DNA of 64,000 bases from Alphaproteobacteria bacterium (lineage in GTDB: Bacteria; Pseudomonadota; Alphaproteobacteria; UBA11136): NCBI GenBank assembly GCA_016776635.1, contig JADHSZ010000006.1:16196-80195 (forward strand), read 5' to 3'. How positions within the stretch are numbered: the stretch's first letter is position 1; each line of letters opens with the position of its first letter. This document shows, piece after piece, positions 53,254-63,696 of the stretch. Under the pieces are notes generated by a model. The model saw only the letters and a list, made by a program, of their open reading frames with translations. It did not search any database and had not been told where the DNA came from. A program made the translations under genes and the position numbers.

Positions 53254-54468
53254 TTAGCCCATTTCCCGCTTCAAGCCTTGATCCAGCTTGTCGAGGAACT
53301 CCTCGGTGGTCAGCCACGACTGTTCGGGGCCGATCAACAGCGCCAGATCCTTGGTCATGAAGCCCGCCTCCACCGTGTCCACGCAGACCTTCTCCAGGGT
53401 CTTGGCGAAGTTCTGGACGTCGGGCGTGTCATCGAACTGGCCGCGGTAATAAAGCCCCTGGGTCCAGGCGAAGATGGAGGCGATGGGATTGGTGGAGGTG
53501 GCCTTGCCCTCCTGGTGCAGGCGGTAATGGCGGGTCACGGTGCCGTGGGCGGCCTCGGCCTCCACCGTCTTGCCGTCAGGCGTCATCAGCACCGAGGTCA
53601 TCAGCCCCAGTGAGCCAAAGCCCTGGGCCACGGTGTCCGACTGTACGTCGCCGTCGTAATTCTTGCAGGCCCAGACAAAACCGCCGCTCCATTTCATGGC
53701 AGCCGCCACCATGTCGTCGATAAGACGGTGTTCGTAGGTGATGCCCTTGGCCGCGAACTTGTCCTTGAATTCGGCTTCGAAGACCTCGGCGAAGAGGTCC
53801 TTGAAGCGCCCGTCATAGGCCTTGAGGATGGTGTTCTTGGTGGAGAGATAGACCGGCCACCCCAGATTGAGGCCATAATTCATACAGGCGCGGGCGAAGC
53901 CGCGGATGGACTCGTCGAGATTGTACATGGCCATGGCGACGCCGCCACCGGGGAAATCGAAAATCTCGCGCTCGATAGTCTCGCCGCCGTCTTCAGGCAC
54001 GAAGCTGATGCTCAGCTTGCCCTTGCCCGGCACCACGAAATCAGTGGCCCGGTACTGGTCGCCGAAGGCATGACGGCCGATCACTATGGGCTGGGTCCAG
54101 CCCGGAACCAGGCGCGGCACGTTGGCGCAAATGATGGGCTCGCGGAAGACGGTGCCGCCCAGGATGTTGCGGATGGTGCCGTTGGGGGAGCGCCACATTT
54201 TTTTCAGGCCGAATTCCTCCACCCGCGCCTCGTCGGGGGTGATGGTGGCGCATTTGACGCCCACGCCCAGCTCCTTGATGGCGTTGGCCGCGTCCACGGT
54301 GATCTGGTCGTCGCTGGCGTCGCGGCTCTCGATGCCGAGATCGAAATATTTCAGCTCCAGGTCGAGATAAGGAAGAATCAGCTTATCCTTGATGAACTTC
54401 CAGATGATCCGGGTCATCTCGTCGCCGTCGATTTCAACGACGGGGGTGACTACCTTGATTTTCGCCAT
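53254..54468 (-). CDS. icd: NADP-dependent isocitrate dehydrogenase
   Basis: The 404-residue protein has [17 protein letters not shown] at the start and the block [20 protein letters not shown], matching the dimeric eukaryote-like NADP-IDH found in many alphaproteobacteria. It makes 2-oxoglutarate and NADPH in the TCA cycle; 2-oxoglutarate is also the nitrogen-status signal sensed by the GlnB encoded at 63086. GGAAGGG precedes the ATG. Confidence 0.96.
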   Translation of the reverse strand: MAKIKVVTPVVEIDGDEMTRIIWKFIKDKLILPYLDLELKYFDLGIESRDASDDQITVDAANAIKELGVGVKCATITPDEARVEEFGLKKMWRSPNGTIRNILGGTVFREPIICANVPRLVPGWTQPIVIGRHAFGDQYRATDFVVPGKGKLSISFVPEDGGETIEREIFDFPGGGVAMAMYNLDESIRGFARACMNYGLNLGWPVYLSTKNTILKAYDGRFKDLFAEVFEAEFKDKFAAKGITYEHRLIDDMVAAAMKWSGGFVWACKNYDGDVQSDTVAQGFGSLGLMTSVLMTPDGKTVEAEAAHGTVTRHYRLHQEGKATSTNPIASIFAWTQGLYYRGQFDDTPDVQNFAKTLEKVCVDTVEAGFMTKDLALLIGPEQSWLTTEEFLDKLDQGLKREMG

Positions 54469-54547
54469 GGGGGTTCCCTTCCGTATCCTGATTGCTTCAA
54501 CCTATCATTCCCGCCGGAGGACACAACAATCCGCCCAATGATTCCGA

Positions 54548-55129
54548 TCATATGCGGCTGCTGTTTTCACCCCCATGGGCCGGGGGCAGGGTTTCCAGGG
54601 CGGCTATCATCCCATCGGCCCCTTCCACCACCGTGTACAGGTCTCTGGACTTTTCGCTGGCATAACCGGTGGCGATCATATGCTCGAAAAGGTTATGAAA
54701 CGGTTTCCAATAACCGCCGGGTTCGATCAGAAATACGGGCCTGTCATGGAGTCCCAGATGCTTCCAGGTGATGATTTCCAGGGTTTCGTCCAGGGTGCCG
54801 AGCCCGCCGGGAAGGGCGGCGAAGGCGTCCGACATGTCAAACATCTTCTGTTTGCGCTCGTGCATGCTTTCCACCTCGATCAATTGGGTCAGTCCGCGAT
54901 GGTCCACCTCCCACTGCTTGATGAAGCGGGGGATAATTCCCGTCACCTTGCCACCCGCGGCCAGCGCGGCGTCGGCGGTTTCCCCCATAAGCCCCACATG
55001 GCCGCCGCCGGTGATCAGATGAATGCCGTTCTCGGCCAAAAGCCGCCCCAGCTCCCGGGCGCATTGCCGATGTTGCTCGGGAATGGTTTGCGACGAGGCG
55101 CAATAAACGCAAAGGGAACGGACGGTCAT
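54548..55129 (-). CDS. LOG-family nucleotide phosphoribohydrolase
   Basis: The 193-residue protein has a Rossmann-like start (LCVYCASSQTI), the GGGHVGLMG loop and the PGGLGTLDE motif that defines the LOG/TIGR00730 family. Members hydrolyse cytokinin-type or purine nucleoside 5'-monophosphates to base and ribose 5-phosphate. Physiological substrate here is unknown. It is divergent from the LysM gene. Confidence 0.9.
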   Translation of the reverse strand: MTVRSLCVYCASSQTIPEQHRQCARELGRLLAENGIHLITGGGHVGLMGETADAALAAGGKVTGIIPRFIKQWEVDHRGLTQLIEVESMHERKQKMFDMSDAFAALPGGLGTLDETLEIITWKHLGLHDRPVFLIEPGGYWKPFHNLFEHMIATGYASEKSRDLYTVVEGADGMIAALETLPPAHGGENSSRI

Positions 55130-55264
55130 GGAATCTCAGGCCTCGCGTGAGGGGAATGGCTTTCCTTCTAAGGGAGCCGGAAGCCACGCGCAAGGTGTCG
55201 TTGCAACGGGCGGGAGGTCGTATTACCTTGGGCTCACTTTCATGAAAAAGCGTTGCGAGGGGCC

Positions 55265-56320
55265 GTGAATAAATCCGTCGTCATGATCTTGGCGGGCCTG
55301 GCGGTTATTTCCGCCGGTCTCCTGTACATCTCCCGCTCCGGGGAAACGCCTCCGGAAGCCATGTCCGAACCCCCTGTTGCCGCCGATCCCGCGCCGGCCA
55401 TGCCGGAAGTTGCGAAACAGGCCGAGCCCGACTCCGTGGCGGCGCCGGATGAAACCGTGGCGTCGGCGGTTAACGTGCCGCCCACCTTCGACGTGGTGCG
55501 GGTCAACCGCAAGGGCGAGGCGGTGCTGGCGGGGCGGGCAACCCCCAACGCCGAGGTCATCATCTCCAACCGTGGCCAGGAAATTGGCAAGGTCACGGCG
55601 GATCATCGCGGTGAATGGGTCTGGGTATCCGAAACGCCGTTCCCGCCGGGCGATCTTGAACTGAGCCTCAGTTCCCGGCTCGGCGACGGCGAGGCGGTGC
55701 TCTCCGAAGAGGTGGTGGTCATGATCCTGCCCCAGTCCGACCGTGATATCGCGGGCCGCGCTGCTGAGGAACCGGGCAACGCGCTGATCTTGAAAACCCG
55801 GCGTGACGGAACCGGCGCCAGTCAGCTGTTGCAGTCGCCTTCGGGCGAGACCGGTGATATTGCCCTGTCCCTGGATGTGGTGGATTACGATTCCTCGGGC
55901 CGGATCCAGCTTGGCGGGCGGGCGGTCCCCAGGGTGTCGCTGCGTGTCTATCTCGATAATGCTTTGCTTGGCGAGACCGTAGCCGGGGATGACGGGCACT
56001 GGTCCCTGACTCCCGACCATGACGTGGCCCCCGGTGTCTACAGCCTGCGCCTCGATCAGATTTCCTCCGAGGGCCGGGTGGTGGCCCGGGTGGAACTTCC
56101 CTTCTCGCGCGCCGAGACTCCGCCGCTGATGGAAGATGACAGCACGGTGGTGGTACAGCCGGGCAACAGCCTGTGGCGGCTGGCGCGCCGGGCCTATGGA
56201 CAGGGAATTGAATACCACGTGATCTACGAGGCCAACCGCTCGCAGATTGGCGATCCCGATCTCATCTATCCCGGACAGGTGTTTACCCTGCCACGCGGAA
56301 TGGAAGGGGCCGGCGGCTAG
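55265..56320 (+). CDS. Membrane-anchored Ig-like/LysM domain protein
   Basis: The 351-residue protein has an N-terminal membrane or signal segment (about 4-22), a Pro/Ala-rich linker, two Ig-like beta-domains (about 72-150 and 195-285) and a C-terminal LysM domain (about 295-345, VVQPGNSLWRLARRAYGQG). LysM binds peptidoglycan, so it is likely a periplasmic wall-associated protein. The start is uncertain: the frame is open from a TTG at 55253, and I prefer the GTG at 55265. Its stop overlaps the convergent downstream gene by 4 bp. Confidence 0.85.
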   Translation: MNKSVVMILAGLAVISAGLLYISRSGETPPEAMSEPPVAADPAPAMPEVAKQAEPDSVAAPDETVASAVNVPPTFDVVRVNRKGEAVLAGRATPNAEVIISNRGQEIGKVTADHRGEWVWVSETPFPPGDLELSLSSRLGDGEAVLSEEVVVMILPQSDRDIAGRAAEEPGNALILKTRRDGTGASQLLQSPSGETGDIALSLDVVDYDSSGRIQLGGRAVPRVSLRVYLDNALLGETVAGDDGHWSLTPDHDVAPGVYSLRLDQISSEGRVVARVELPFSRAETPPLMEDDSTVVVQPGNSLWRLARRAYGQGIEYHVIYEANRSQIGDPDLIYPGQVFTLPRGMEGAGG

Positions 56321-57264
56321 GAGTCTTTCTTGGGCTTGGGCTTTTTCGCTGCCTTGCTTTTCGGTTTCTTGGTGGCTTTCTTGGGCTTCGTTTTCTTGGC
56401 CGCCTTCTTGGCTGTTTTCTGGGCCGCGCCCGTCTTTTTGGCCTTGGCTTTGGCCTTGGTGGCGGGTTTCTTCCGTTTCTTCACCTGAAGACCCTTCTTG
56501 TCCTTGGCCTTGACCTTGGAGAGGACCTTTTTCATGGTGGTTTTTTTCTCATCAGCCGGTTTCTCTTCTGAGATTGCAGCCGTCTTTTTTCCGGAATCCC
56601 CGCCAGAATCTTCGTCGCTGGATTCTTTGGACCGAGGCAGTTGGGGGGCAGGGCTCTGCCCACCCGATGCAATGGAAGAGGGAGGCTCTCCGGCGCCTTC
56701 AGACAGGGGCACGAAGGCAAGACATTCGGCCATCAGGTCGAGATGTGGCTTGGTGTTGAAGAGAATCTGGCACAGCCCGGCAATCACCGCTTCATGACCC
56801 ATATCCGGGGAAATACCGGTTTCGGCAAGGAAGATGATTCGTTTGTTGGGCTGGACCAGGAACTGTCCCAGGGCGGGCCGGCGTTTTTCATCAGTGAGAT
56901 AAAGCACGCAGCGGCGAACGAATGCGGATTGTACGGAATAGGGGAGGAAGCCAATGCTGCCGCAAAGACTTAGCCGTGCCTCGCCGTTCTCCCCGCGCCG
57001 GGCCTTGGCGATAAAATAAAAACCGCGATGGGAAAAGCCAAAGCGCAGTTCCTGGGGTGTTTCTTCCCTGGAAACGGCATCCAGAGACCCCGACAGCCCT
57101 TCGATGAGATCATCCATATTCGGGGCCGGGGGGGTGTCGGTAGTGTCTCCAGCACTGGTGTCCATATTTCTGGTATCCACATTTCTGGCGTGCGCAGGGC
57201 CGGAGTCCATGCCGGAATCGCTCACCAAATACCTCTCGTCACGGGCCGCAGCGGGCTCTTTCAC
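56317..57264 (-). CDS. YbjN-like domain protein with a histone H1-like basic tail
   Basis: Residues 50-190 form a globular domain resembling YbjN/secretion-chaperone-like folds (ELRFGFSHRGFYFIAKARRG and RRPALGQFLVQPNKRIIFL). From about residue 235 to the end there is an 80-residue Lys/Ala/Pro/Thr tail of the kind seen in bacterial histone H1-like proteins. Such tails bind nucleic acid or polyanions. The frame begins with GTG; in-frame ATGs at 57210 and 57117 are possible starts and none has a clear ribosome-binding site. No function is known. Confidence 0.75.
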   Translation of the reverse strand: MKEPAAARDERYLVSDSGMDSGPAHARNVDTRNMDTSAGDTTDTPPAPNMDDLIEGLSGSLDAVSREETPQELRFGFSHRGFYFIAKARRGENGEARLSLCGSIGFLPYSVQSAFVRRCVLYLTDEKRRPALGQFLVQPNKRIIFLAETGISPDMGHEAVIAGLCQILFNTKPHLDLMAECLAFVPLSEGAGEPPSSIASGGQSPAPQLPRSKESSDEDSGGDSGKKTAAISEEKPADEKKTTMKKVLSKVKAKDKKGLQVKKRKKPATKAKAKAKKTGAAQKTAKKAAKKTKPKKATKKPKSKAAKKPKPKKDS

Positions 57265-57430
57265 TATGTTGTCACGGTGTTGTCGGATTACGAGAATAGT
57301 TCCATGGCCGCCGGGAAAACACCATACCTTTCAGTGATGAAAACGGTGATCGGTGGCCATCGCCATGGGGCGTCGACTTTGCCGTGAAAATCCGCTAAAT
57401 GACGGGTCGCTTCTGAAAGGTAGGTGTCCC

Positions 57431-58099
57431 TTGGATTCCGTCATCAAAAAGGCCGTGTGGGTTTCCATCAACCGCGCCGGCTGGCCGTTTGTCGCCCTCT
57501 TCGCCGCACTTTCCGCCGGTCTCTGGGTTCTGTACCAGCCCCTGGGATGGGTCGGGGTGGTGCTGACCGCGTGGTGCGCCTATTTCTTCCGTGATCCCGA
57601 ACGGGTGACGCCGCAGCAGCCGGGACTGGTCATCAGCCCCGCGGACGGTATGGTGCTGCCGCTCGAAGAGGCGCCACCGCCGCCGGAACTGGGCATGGGA
57701 GAAGAGCCTCGTCCCCGCGTCAGCATTTTCATGAATGTGTTCAACGTGCATGTGAACCGCGTTCCCGCCCATGGCGTGATTGAAAAAATATCTTATCGGC
57801 CGGGGCGTTTTTTAAATGCCTCCCTGGACAAGGCCAGCGAGCATAACGAGCGCATGTCGGTGTCCATGAAAAGCGATGGCGGGGCGGAACTCGCCTTCGT
57901 CCAGATCGCCGGCCTTGTGGCCAGGCGGATCAAATGTGATCTGGCCGAGGGACAACAGGTGCGTGCCGGAGAGCGTTTCGGGCTGATTCGTTTCGGCAGC
58001 CGGGTGGATGTCTACCTGCCCAAGGGCACTACACCCAAGGTGCTTCCCGGCCAGATCGCCATTGCCGGAGAGACAGTGATAGCCGATCTTGGTAAATAG
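57431..58099 (+). CDS. psd: Phosphatidylserine decarboxylase proenzyme
   Basis: The 222-residue protein has an N-terminal membrane-associated part (about 18-45), the [19 protein letters not shown] block and a C-terminal RFGSRVD motif whose Gly189-Ser190 bond is the predicted self-cleavage site forming the pyruvoyl cofactor. It converts phosphatidylserine to phosphatidylethanolamine. I chose the TTG at 57431, preceded by AAAGGTAGG, over an ATG at 57353 that adds 26 unrelated residues. pssA follows directly. Confidence 0.92.
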   Translation: MDSVIKKAVWVSINRAGWPFVALFAALSAGLWVLYQPLGWVGVVLTAWCAYFFRDPERVTPQQPGLVISPADGMVLPLEEAPPPPELGMGEEPRPRVSIFMNVFNVHVNRVPAHGVIEKISYRPGRFLNASLDKASEHNERMSVSMKSDGGAELAFVQIAGLVARRIKCDLAEGQQVRAGERFGLIRFGSRVDVYLPKGTTPKVLPGQIAIAGETVIADLGK

Positions 58100-58177
58100 T
58101 TGGCATTCTTGATATAATCGCCGTCCCGCAAGGCCCCGCCATGCTTTGCCCATAAGACAGGAAGGAACCCCACCCCC

Positions 58178-59017
58178 ATGTTTCGGGCACGCCGGAAACG
58201 GTTCAAGGGACAATCCCTGAACGTAATGATTCCCACTTTGCTCACGCTCATGTCCTTATGCGCGGGGCTGTCGGCCATGCGTTTCGCCTTGATGGCCAAA
58301 TGGGAATGGGCGGTGGCGGCGGTTATTCTGGCGGGATTTCTCGACAATATGGACGGCCGCATGGCGCGCCTTCTCGGCGGCGGGAGCAAATTCGGCACCG
58401 AGCTCGATTCCCTGTCCGATTTCGTCAGTTTCGGCGTCGCTCCGGCAATAGTCCTGTATCACTGGTCGCTGTGGGAGCTGGGCGGAAAAGGCTGGATCAT
58501 CGTTACCTTCTACTGCATCTGTTCGGCGCTGCGCCTGGCCCGTTTCAATTCGCGCCTGGGGGAGGTGATGCCGCCTTGGGCCTATAATTATTTCACCGGA
58601 GTGTCCGCCCCCGCCGGCGCCGGACTGGCCCTGTTTCCGATGATGATTTCCTTCCAGTTTCCTGAATTCGAGGCCGTCCGCAGCGTCTTCGTGGTGGGGA
58701 CTCTCGCCGTGGTGACGGCGCTCCTCAAAATCAGCACTATTCCCACCTATTCCCTGAAACAGATCAAGATTCCCCAGCCTTACGTGCTGCCGACCTTTCT
58801 GCTTGTAGGTATCTTCGCCGCCACTCTGGTTGCCGAGTTCTGGGCCACCTTTATCGGTATCGTGCTGGCCTATTTCCTGAGTATTCCTTTCAGCGTCCGT
58901 TCCTTTCTCCACCTCAGGCGTGAGGCGGAGCGTATCCAGTCCGGCACGACGCCCCCGGGCGGAGATTCTGGGGATAAGACGGCGGAGACCACGACGCCGG
59001 AATCGCCAGGGACCTAG
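58178..59017 (+). CDS. pssA: CDP-diacylglycerol-serine O-phosphatidyltransferase
   Basis: The 279-residue membrane protein has the CDP-alcohol phosphatidyltransferase motif DNMDGRMARLLGGGSKFG followed by ELDSLSD, with all catalytic Asp residues present, and several hydrophobic segments. It makes phosphatidylserine, the substrate of Psd encoded 78 bp upstream, so the two form a phosphatidylethanolamine pathway unit. Confidence 0.95.
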   Translation: MFRARRKRFKGQSLNVMIPTLLTLMSLCAGLSAMRFALMAKWEWAVAAVILAGFLDNMDGRMARLLGGGSKFGTELDSLSDFVSFGVAPAIVLYHWSLWELGGKGWIIVTFYCICSALRLARFNSRLGEVMPPWAYNYFTGVSAPAGAGLALFPMMISFQFPEFEAVRSVFVVGTLAVVTALLKISTIPTYSLKQIKIPQPYVLPTFLLVGIFAATLVAEFWATFIGIVLAYFLSIPFSVRSFLHLRREAERIQSGTTPPGGDSGDKTAETTTPESPGT

Positions 59018-59283
59018 GGCGCCACTGGGAATAAGGTTCCCGGGCCGTGGTTTTTCCGGCGCCGTCAGGTCCGGTTATTGATGGCGATTTTTACGTCTCA
59101 TCAATACTTTCCTGCCATTCTCTTTTTTTCATTGGCGCAGTTGGGCAAATTTTCCTACTATTGCCCCTCCGAATTCAGGCGTTTTTTGCCTGATTGGGCG
59201 TTTAATGCGGGGGCGCGTTATGGTTTTACGCATGATCTCACACATGATTCTGTGGGGGCGGTAACATCACAGAGAATCTGAAG

Positions 59284-60630
59284 ATGTCTCCAGGAAGTCT
59301 ACCCGACGTGATCGAGGAAGATTCCGATGCGCGTCCTGCCAAGGACGTTTCATCTCTTTCCCTGGATTGGTTTGCGGAGATCCTTGACCTCTTGCCCGTG
59401 GGGGCCTGCCTGTATGATTCCCAGGAACGAATAATTCTGTGTAACAAGCGCCATCGTGATTTTTACGCCCCCATCTCGGACATGCTGGGTCCGGGCCGCG
59501 TGGCCGAGGAAATTTTTCAGGCTATTGCCCATAAGGGCGCGCTTTCCATTACCCCCGACCACGCAGAATCCTGGGTGAAGGATCGCATGACCTCGTTCAG
59601 GGAGCCCGGAGGAGGTGGTTTCGATCTCATGCTTTGCGACCAGCGCTGGATTCAGGTTGACCTGCGTCCCACCGGCGGCGGCGGGGTGATGGAAATCAGT
59701 ACCGAAATCACCGAGATCAAGGAAAAGGAAGATACCCTGCGGATTCGGGTCGCGGAGTTACAGGATTCCCAGGACCGTATGGAATTACAGGGGCGCCGCC
59801 TGGTAGAGCTGGCGGAGGTTCTGGCGGCCGCGCGCGACGAGGCCGAGCGGGCCAACCGCACCAAGTCGGAATTCCTGGCCAATATGAGCCACGAACTGCG
59901 CAGCCCGCTCAACGCCATTATCGGATTTTCAGAAATCATGAAAGGCGAGCTTTTTGGTGGGCTGGGGCGGCCGGAATATTCAGAATATACCACCGATATC
60001 TACAACAGCGGCACGCACCTTCTTGAGGTTATCAACGACATTCTCGATCTCTCCAAGATCGAGGCCGGACGGCTCGACCTGGTGGAGGGTACGGTGGATG
60101 TGGCGGAGCTCATCGAAGGCTGTAAGCGGTTTGTTATTTCCCGCGCCCAGCAGGAGGGAATCTCGCTGCAAACAGATATTGCCCCGGGGCTGCCGTTTCT
60201 GCTGGCCGATGAACGCAAGCTCAAACAGATACTTATCAATCTGCTTTCAAACGCCGTCAAGTTCACCCCCGAGGGAGGCATCGTCACCGCCAAGGCCGCC
60301 CTTGACGAGGACGGGACTTTCGTCATCATCGTTTCCGACACCGGCATCGGCCTCAAGGAAGATGACATCCCCACCGCCCTTGCGCCTTTTGGCCAGGTGG
60401 ACAGCTCCTTCAGCCGCCAATACGAAGGAACCGGTCTCGGCCTCTCCCTGACTAAGGCCCTGGTTGAAATTCACGAAGGCGAGTTGCTGATCGAAAGCGA
60501 GGAGAAAAAAGGGACGGATGTGATCATCCGCCTGCCCGGGTCACGGGTGGTGGCGGCCCCGCCGGAGGACCGGGAATCTCTTTCTCCGGATGGAGAAAAC
60601 CCGGATGGAGAAAACCCAGACGTTTCCTAG
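59284..60630 (+). CDS. PAS-domain sensor histidine kinase
   Basis: The 448-residue soluble-looking protein has an N-terminal PAS-7-like domain (about 28-145, with GACLYDSQERIILCNKRHRD), a coiled coil, a HisKA domain (NMSHELRSPLNAIIGFSE, H203) and an HATPase domain (about 300-425). No response regulator gene is adjacent, so the partner is unknown. The C-terminus carries a short duplication (DGENPDGENPD) from a 15-bp tandem repeat near 60590. The 266-bp gap upstream holds no recognised element. Confidence 0.9.
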   Translation: MSPGSLPDVIEEDSDARPAKDVSSLSLDWFAEILDLLPVGACLYDSQERIILCNKRHRDFYAPISDMLGPGRVAEEIFQAIAHKGALSITPDHAESWVKDRMTSFREPGGGGFDLMLCDQRWIQVDLRPTGGGGVMEISTEITEIKEKEDTLRIRVAELQDSQDRMELQGRRLVELAEVLAAARDEAERANRTKSEFLANMSHELRSPLNAIIGFSEIMKGELFGGLGRPEYSEYTTDIYNSGTHLLEVINDILDLSKIEAGRLDLVEGTVDVAELIEGCKRFVISRAQQEGISLQTDIAPGLPFLLADERKLKQILINLLSNAVKFTPEGGIVTAKAALDEDGTFVIIVSDTGIGLKEDDIPTALAPFGQVDSSFSRQYEGTGLGLSLTKALVEIHEGELLIESEEKKGTDVIIRLPGSRVVAAPPEDRESLSPDGENPDGENPDVS

Positions 60631-60756
60631 GCCGGATGGGTTATTGAATGATGCTTGCAGACCCCTCATGATGCGTGTCACACCATTCCCCGGCTTGTCC
60701 TGTTTCTTTTCCAGAAAAGCCATTTTCCACAAACGATACCACCGGAGGAGTTGACC

Positions 60757-60981
60757 GTGGACAAAGAGGAAATCCAGCGTCTTCAGACCTATCTTCGAGA
60801 GAAGTTTGGCAATGGTGCGATTCATATTCTGGAACAAAGCCGCCAGGACAACTCGGTGGAGGTTAATCTCGGCGAGGAATTTATCGGCATTATCTACCGC
60901 GATGACGAGGACGGAGACATCTCCTACGCTTTCCAGATGGCCATACTCGACATAGACCTGCAGCCGCCCGCCGAGAACTAA
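60757..60981 (+). CDS. DUF3126-family protein
   Basis: The 74-residue protein matches the small alphaproteobacterial DUF3126 family: DKEEIQRLQTYLREKFGN, then VEVNLGEEFIGIIYRD and YAFQMAILDIDL. Function is unknown. The start is a GTG with an excellent GGAGGAG 6 nt upstream; a longer frame back to 60655 has no support. Confidence 0.88.
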   Translation: MDKEEIQRLQTYLREKFGNGAIHILEQSRQDNSVEVNLGEEFIGIIYRDDEDGDISYAFQMAILDIDLQPPAEN

Positions 60982-61019
60982 AACGCGCGCGCGTCGCCGA
61001 TGAAGGGAATCCCACCGCT

Positions 61020-61493
61020 ATGCCGGACTTCCTCAAGAACCTGACCCATCACTACCGGGAACAGGTGGCGCGCCATAAAAACCTGCCCTTTCTCAAGGCC
61101 ACCATGGCGGCCAGCGCCGTCGTCTCCATGTCCGACGGCGAGATCACCTTCGATGAACGGATGCGGGTGGACCAGGTTCTGGAAACTCTGGAGGCCCTGA
61201 AGGTGTTCGATCCCCATGAAGGGGTGAACCTGTTCAACGGTTTCGTGGAGGCGCTCAAGGAATCCCCCGAGGCCGGCCACGCCGAAGCCGTCGCCGCTAT
61301 CATGGCGGGGGCGAACGATCCTGAAAAAGCGGAACTGATGATTCGCATATGTCTTGCCCTGAGCGAGAGCGATGGCGAGGTCAGCCTCGTGGAGCAGATC
61401 GAAATCGTTACCCTGTGCAGCCTGCTGGGACTCGACGCCAGGGCGTTTGGGCTCTATCGCGACGAGATAAGAAAGGCCCTGGCCATGGAATAA
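61020..61493 (+). CDS. TerB-like domain protein
   Basis: The 157-residue helical protein has two TerB-like acidic loops, SMSDGEITFDERMRVDQVL (about 37-55) and LSESDGEVSLVEQIEIVTL (about 115-135), with a regular spacing of helices. TerB-like proteins are linked to tellurite resistance and stress, but the biochemical role is unclear. A strong terminator follows. Confidence 0.82.
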   Translation: MPDFLKNLTHHYREQVARHKNLPFLKATMAASAVVSMSDGEITFDERMRVDQVLETLEALKVFDPHEGVNLFNGFVEALKESPEAGHAEAVAAIMAGANDPEKAELMIRICLALSESDGEVSLVEQIEIVTLCSLLGLDARAFGLYRDEIRKALAME

Positions 61494-61514
61494 GATCCGT
61501 CACCTCCGCACACA

Positions 61515-61544
61515 AAAAGGCCCCGCCGTGAAGCGGGGCCTTTT
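61515..61544. terminator. Bidirectional terminator between the TerB-like gene and glnA
   Basis: A perfect 12-bp stem AAAAGGCCCCGC with GCGGGGCCTTTT surrounds a 6-nt loop, with A/T ends that provide a T-run on either strand. It separates two convergent transcripts. Confidence 0.92.
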
Positions 61545-61578
61545 GTCTTGATCATTGCCTGCTAAGGCGTCCGTATCC

Positions 61579-62988
61579 TTAGACCGAGTAATACATCTCG
61601 AATTCCACCGGATGCGGCGCGTGTTCGAAGTTGTAGACCTCTTCATATTTGAGATCGATATAGCCGTCGATGAGGTCGTCGGTGAAGACGTCGCCGGCCT
61701 TGAGGAAGTCGCGGTCGGCGCTCAGGGCGTCCAGGGCCTCGCGCAGGCTTCCGCATACCGTGGGAATGTCCTTTAATTCCTCGGGCGGCAGGTCATAGAG
61801 GTTCTTGTCCATGGGATCGCCGGGATGGATCTTGTTCTCGATACCGTCGAGCCCGGCCATGAGCATGGCGGCGAAGGTCAGATAGGGGTTGCCCGAGGCG
61901 TCCGGATAGCGCACTTCGACGCGCTTGCCGTTGGGGCTGGAATCATAGGGAATGCGGCAGGCCGCCGAACGGTTGCGCGCCGAATAGGCCAACAACACCG
62001 GCGCTTCGAATCCGGGGATCAGGCGCTTATAGCTGTTGGTGGTGGCGTTGGAGAAGGCGTTGATGGCGCGGGCATGCTTGATGATGCCGCCGATGTAATG
62101 GAGCGCCGATTCCGAAAGATCGGCATAGCTCGATCCCGCAAACACCGGCTTGCCGCCCTTGAAGAGGGACTGGTGGACATGCATGCCCGACCCGTTATCG
62201 CCGGCCACCGGCTTGGGCATGAAGGTGGCGGTCTTGCCATAGGCATGGGCCACCATATGCACCACGTATTTATAGATCTGCATGTTGTCGGCGGTACGCA
62301 GCAGGGTATCGAACTTGATGCCGATTTCGGCCTGGCTCGGCGCCACTTCGTGGTGGTGCTTCTCCATGTTCATGCCCATCTCGGTCATGACGGTGACCAT
62401 TTCCGCGCGCAGATCGCTTTGCGAATCAACCGGCGGCACCGGGAAATAGCCGCCCTTGACGGCGGGGCGATGGCCCACATTGCCTTCATCGAACATCTTG
62501 CCGCTCACATACGGCCCTTCGTCGGAATCAATTTCATAGAAAGTGCTGTTCATGGAGACGTCGAAACGCACGTCGTCGAAGACAAAGAACTCGGCTTCGG
62601 GTCCGAAATAGGCGGTATCACCCACGCCTGCGCTTTTCAGATAGGCCTCGGCCTTGCCGGCCACCGAACGCGGGTCGCGGGAATAGGGCTGGCCGGTGGT
62701 GGGCTCGTGCACGTCGCACAAAAGGATCAGCGAGGTCTGGGCGGCGAAGGGATCAAGCACGGCGGTGGTGGGATCGGGCACCAACGCCATGTCGGATTCG
62801 TTGATATCCTTCCAGCCGGCGATGGAAGAGCCATCGAACATGATGCCGTCCTCGAAGGCGTCCTCGTCGATGGTTTCCACGGTCTGGGCCGTGTGCTGCC
62901 ACTTACCGCGCGGGTCGGTAAAGCGCAGGTCAACATATTTGACGTCCTGCTCCTTGATGAGATCCAGGACTTTTTTTACGTCGGACAT
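61579..62988 (-). CDS. glnA: Glutamine synthetase type I
   Basis: The 469-residue protein has [20 protein letters not shown] near residue 50, the [20 protein letters not shown] active-site region and the adenylylation site NLYDLPPEE with Tyr398. GSI makes glutamine from glutamate and ammonia. GGGGAAG precedes the ATG. It lies 97 bp after glnB and is probably co-transcribed with it. Confidence 0.97.
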   Translation of the reverse strand: MSDVKKVLDLIKEQDVKYVDLRFTDPRGKWQHTAQTVETIDEDAFEDGIMFDGSSIAGWKDINESDMALVPDPTTAVLDPFAAQTSLILLCDVHEPTTGQPYSRDPRSVAGKAEAYLKSAGVGDTAYFGPEAEFFVFDDVRFDVSMNSTFYEIDSDEGPYVSGKMFDEGNVGHRPAVKGGYFPVPPVDSQSDLRAEMVTVMTEMGMNMEKHHHEVAPSQAEIGIKFDTLLRTADNMQIYKYVVHMVAHAYGKTATFMPKPVAGDNGSGMHVHQSLFKGGKPVFAGSSYADLSESALHYIGGIIKHARAINAFSNATTNSYKRLIPGFEAPVLLAYSARNRSAACRIPYDSSPNGKRVEVRYPDASGNPYLTFAAMLMAGLDGIENKIHPGDPMDKNLYDLPPEELKDIPTVCGSLREALDALSADRDFLKAGDVFTDDLIDGYIDLKYEEVYNFEHAPHPVEFEMYYSV

Positions 62989-63085
62989 AATGAACTTCCC
63001 CAGGATAGATGTTGCTATGGATGTGAATTAACGATTGGAATTGAAAAATATGGGTGCCGTTTTTTGGCGCCGGTGGGAGCCATGT

Positions 63086-63445
<360 letters not shown>

Positions 63446-63503
63446 TCAAAGGAACAGGAGGCACCGCGCCTTCCCTTGGATAGCGTGTCAGCCCCTAGCC
63501 ATT

Positions 63504-63519
63504 TGCACAGCTTGTGCCA
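63504..63519 (-). promoter_or_regulatory. Sigma-54 promoter of glnB-glnA
   Basis: On the minus strand the site is TGGCACAAGCTGTGCA, with a full TGGCAC, GG-N10-GC spacing and TGCA. It is probably activated by NtrC, as in other alphaproteobacterial glnBA operons; no clear NtrC site was recognised. Confidence 0.8.
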
Positions 63520-63623
63520 AACCGGGCAGGGAAGCGGCCCTCTGATAAGCAATTGAAATACAATAAAAAGCACCTTCCCCGAAAGAAAAAAAAGGGCAAA
63601 ATAAGCCGTTTTCTGCATAAATA

Positions 63624-63640
63624 TTAGGCATTCCGCCTAA
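63624..63640 (-). terminator. Inverted repeat between the aminotransferase and glnB
   Basis: TTAGGC and GCCTAA flank a 5-nt loop; on the minus strand TATTTATG follows. A second AT-rich hairpin (GAAATTTC twice, 63665-63687) lies nearer the aminotransferase stop. Either could terminate that gene, or the site could be an operator for the glnB promoter 105 bp downstream. Confidence 0.4.
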
Positions 63641-63696
63641 ATACAGGGCTACCCTTCCAAGCCCGGAAATTTCCCCAGAAATTTCAGGGACAGACC

